Translations under genes and position numbers: made by a program
From: Propionibacteriaceae bacterium
GTDB taxonomy: Bacteria; Actinomycetota; Actinomycetes; Propionibacteriales; Propionibacteriaceae
DNA: 8,107 nucleotides
Assembly: GCA_030544185.1 (NCBI GenBank)
Contig: JAUNRO010000114.1
Location: 1 to 8,107, forward strand
Direction: 5' to 3'
Shown: one piece after another, positions 6,656 to 8,107 of the stretch
Numbering within the stretch: the stretch's first letter is position 1
Layout: each line of letters opens with the position of its first letter
Notes under the pieces: generated by a model
Told to the model about the DNA's origin: nothing
What the model saw: the letters and a program-made list of their open reading frames with translations, nothing else
Database searches by the model: none

Positions 6656-6694
6656 AAGGACGCAGGTTCCGGACTAATCGGGACCTGCGTCCTT
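6656..6694. terminator. Strong bidirectional terminator hairpin between glgA and the DUF3117 gene
   Basis: AAGGACGCAGGT (6656-6667) and ACCTGCGTCCTT (6683-6694) are perfect 12-base complements. The stem extends by one T-G wobble and two G-C pairs to 15 bp around a 9-base loop. On either strand the hairpin starts with AA and ends with TT. It lies 42 bases after the glgA stop and 22 bases beyond the end of the opposing gene, the right place to end both convergent transcripts. Confidence 0.8.
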
Positions 6695-6716
6695 GGTGCA
6701 TCAGTGGGTGGGAGCG

Positions 6717-6884
6717 TCAGCCAACGACACCCTTCAACGCCGCCGCCAGCTCGTTGGCCTCGTCGGCATTCATCTCCACGACCAGACGGCCGCCACCTTC
6801 CAGGGGGACCCGCATGACAATCCCGCGACCCTCCTTGGTGACCTCCATGGGGCCATCGCCCGTTCGCGGTTTCATTGCTGCCAT
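6717..6884 (-). CDS. DUF3117 family small protein
   Basis: This 55-residue protein, MAAMKPRTGDGPMEVTKEGR at its start and ending in AALKGVVG, is nearly the same along its whole length as the mycobacterial protein Rv1211 as I recall it. The middle, GIVMRVPLEGGGRLVVEMNADEA, looks like a small beta-rich fold followed by a helix (NADEANELAAALKG). The function of DUF3117 is unknown to me; no catalytic motif, cysteine, signal peptide or membrane segment is visible. The ATG at 6884 is chosen over longer in-frame starts (up to 6983) because it begins the conserved sequence and GAGG lies eight bases upstream. It converges on glgA and lies 147 bases downstream of the DivIVA-like gene on the same strand. 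Conservation next to glgC/glgA across distant actinobacteria hints at a shared, not necessarily glycogen-related, role. Confidence 0.9.
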   Translation of the reverse strand: MAAMKPRTGDGPMEVTKEGRGIVMRVPLEGGGRLVVEMNADEANELAAALKGVVG

Positions 6885-6931
6885 CGCGTAACCCTCTTCT
6901 CTTCCATCAGGACCGCTCGCGCCGCCCCTTC

Positions 6932-6960
6932 GTTCTTTCCCGGCCATGGCCGAGCTGAAC
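6932..6960. repeat. Palindrome in the DUF3117 upstream region
   Basis: CGGCCATGGCCG (6941-6952) is a perfect 12-base palindrome flanked by GTTC (6932-6935) and GAAC (6957-6960), which are also complementary, with gaps of five and four bases. It lies 57 bases before the DUF3117 start codon and could be an operator or a leader hairpin; short GC palindromes also arise by chance. Confidence 0.3.
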
Positions 6961-6993
6961 CGCTCCAGTGAGCCAGGGTCCATTATTCCGCAT

Positions 6994-7017
6994 GGCGGGC
7001 AGGCTTGGGCTCCCGCC
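6994..7017 (-). terminator. Hairpin after the DivIVA-like gene
   Basis: GGCGGG (6994-6999) and CCCGCC (7012-7017) pair around 12 bases that contain a further AG/CT pair. It begins 14 bases beyond the stop of the minus-strand gene ending at 7032. There is no T-run, so termination is plausible but not certain. Confidence 0.4.
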
Positions 7018-7031
7018 CCGCGGACAGGTGC

Positions 7032-7550
7032 TCAGCGCGGGGCCCACTCCAGCGGATCGGGCTCCTCGTCGTCGCCCTCGGCCGCCCGCCGTGGCGAGGA
7101 GGGCGGGCGGGGCTCGGTGGTGTCCCAGGTGGGTTCGGCCGGCTCCGCGGGAGGCCGGTCGATCGGTTCCTCCCAGGCCTCCGCGAGCACGGGCGCGGGC
7201 GAAGTGGGCCGGGCGGGCTCCGCCGGAACCGGCTCGCGTTGCGGCTGTGGCTCTGGCTGCGGCTCTGGCTGTGACTGTGACTGTGGCTCGGTCACCCCGG
7301 GGTCGTCGCGGCGGTCGATCTCGCGGGCGGCCCGGGCGATCCACTCGTCCACCTGTGCCATGTCATAGCCCAGGGGGGCCAGCGCGAACCGGGCCTGTTC
7401 CAGATCATCGCTGCTCAGGCGCTCATCGTCGGTGGCCGGCTCATAGGTGTCGCGCACCGGTTCGGTCTGCTGTTGACCGAACCGCCCGGCCGCGATCAGC
7501 GCGCCCAGGCCGAGCGCGGCGACCGCGATCAAGACGATGACGAGTTGCAT
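7032..7550 (-). CDS. Membrane-anchored DivIVA-like domain protein with Pro/Glu/Gln-rich tail
   Basis: This 172-residue protein has three parts. Residues 1-21 are a hydrophobic helix (MQLVIVLIAVAALGLGALIAA) that is a likely N-terminal membrane anchor. About residues 48-80 (DDLEQARFALAPLGYDMAQV, then DEWIARAAREI) match the short DivIVA-type motif in which an RGYD-like turn is followed by xxVDxxL; here the turn is LGYDMAQVDEWI. From about 85 to the end the chain is low-complexity and acidic, with P-Q, S-Q and P-E dipeptides and many prolines, probably disordered. This matches small DivIVA-domain proteins in this neighbourhood of actinobacterial genomes (Rv1209 is the one I recall). Its function is unknown; a structural role at the membrane is a guess. 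GGGAG lies five bases before the ATG at 7550. It follows the LOG gene by 29 bases on the same strand, so they are likely co-transcribed. Confidence 0.8.
   Translation of the reverse strand: MQLVIVLIAVAALGLGALIAAGRFGQQQTEPVRDTYEPATDDERLSSDDLEQARFALAPLGYDMAQVDEWIARAAREIDRRDDPGVTEPQSQSQPEPQPEPQPQREPVPAEPARPTSPAPVLAEAWEEPIDRPPAEPAEPTWDTTEPRPPSSPRRAAEGDDEEPDPLEWAPR
7241..7288. repeat. Hexanucleotide tandem repeat in the DivIVA-like gene
   Basis: Eight consecutive 6-base units of the form (G/C)(T/C)G(G/A)CT encode alternating Pro/Ser with Gln/Glu on the minus strand (PQSQSQPEPQPEPQPQ). The period preserves the frame, so unit gain or loss would change linker length without a frameshift. Confidence 0.75.
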
Positions 7551-7579
7551 GGGATCTCCCTCGGGGCGTGACCTGATCC

Positions 7580-8107
<528 letters not shown>

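Noticed and set aside
6885..6983. Longer in-frame starts for the DUF3117 gene
   Set aside because: The added residues are Arg/Gly-rich and not family-like, and the ATG at 6884 has a well-spaced GAGG.

Overview
The window is a dense, GC-rich stretch of an actinobacterial chromosome with core housekeeping genes. It shows no mobile element, CRISPR array or stable RNA gene. The proteins read like actinobacterial families: an ECF sigma factor close to mycobacterial SigE, a GlgC/GlgA pair of the actinobacterial type, and a 55-residue DUF3117 protein almost superimposable on mycobacterial homologues as I recall them. A relative of the Propionibacteriaceae is a reasonable guess, but no marker here proves it. 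From memory, the set and order resemble M. tuberculosis Rv1205-Rv1222 (LOG-type protein, DivIVA-like protein, DUF3117, glgA/glgM, glgC, O-methyltransferase, sigE, anti-sigma factor). Here a biotin carrier gene and dapA sit between the methyltransferase and sigE.

Left part, minus strand: sigE (1317-1970) overlaps by 4 bases a long anti-sigma gene that runs off the left edge (1-1320). That gene encodes a cytoplasmic zinc-finger anti-sigma domain, one membrane helix and a large extracytoplasmic RseB-like region, so envelope sensor and sigma inhibitor appear to be one polypeptide. Upstream, also on the minus strand, lie dapA (2088-2978) and a stand-alone biotin carrier protein (3044-3286).

Centre: a SAM-dependent O-methyltransferase (3336-3989, plus) diverges from the biotin carrier gene across 49 bases and converges on glgC (minus), with a nested hairpin between their 3' ends. 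glgC and glgA diverge from a short shared promoter region and together make ADP-glucose and the glucan or maltose-1-phosphate built from it.

Right part, minus strand: a strong hairpin separates glgA from the DUF3117 gene. Upstream of that come a membrane-anchored DivIVA-like protein with a Pro/Glu/Gln-rich tail and, 29 bases further, a LOG/TIGR00730-family gene cut by the right edge.

The best leads for something unusual are the anti-sigma/RseB-like single polypeptide, a methyltransferase whose three canonical metal ligands all appear replaced, three neighbouring genes with -10 hexamers placed exactly for leaderless transcripts, a strong preference for TAT over TAC tyrosine codons against the general GC bias, and a palindromic octamer found only between genes. 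No stretch longer than about 150 bases lacks a gene.
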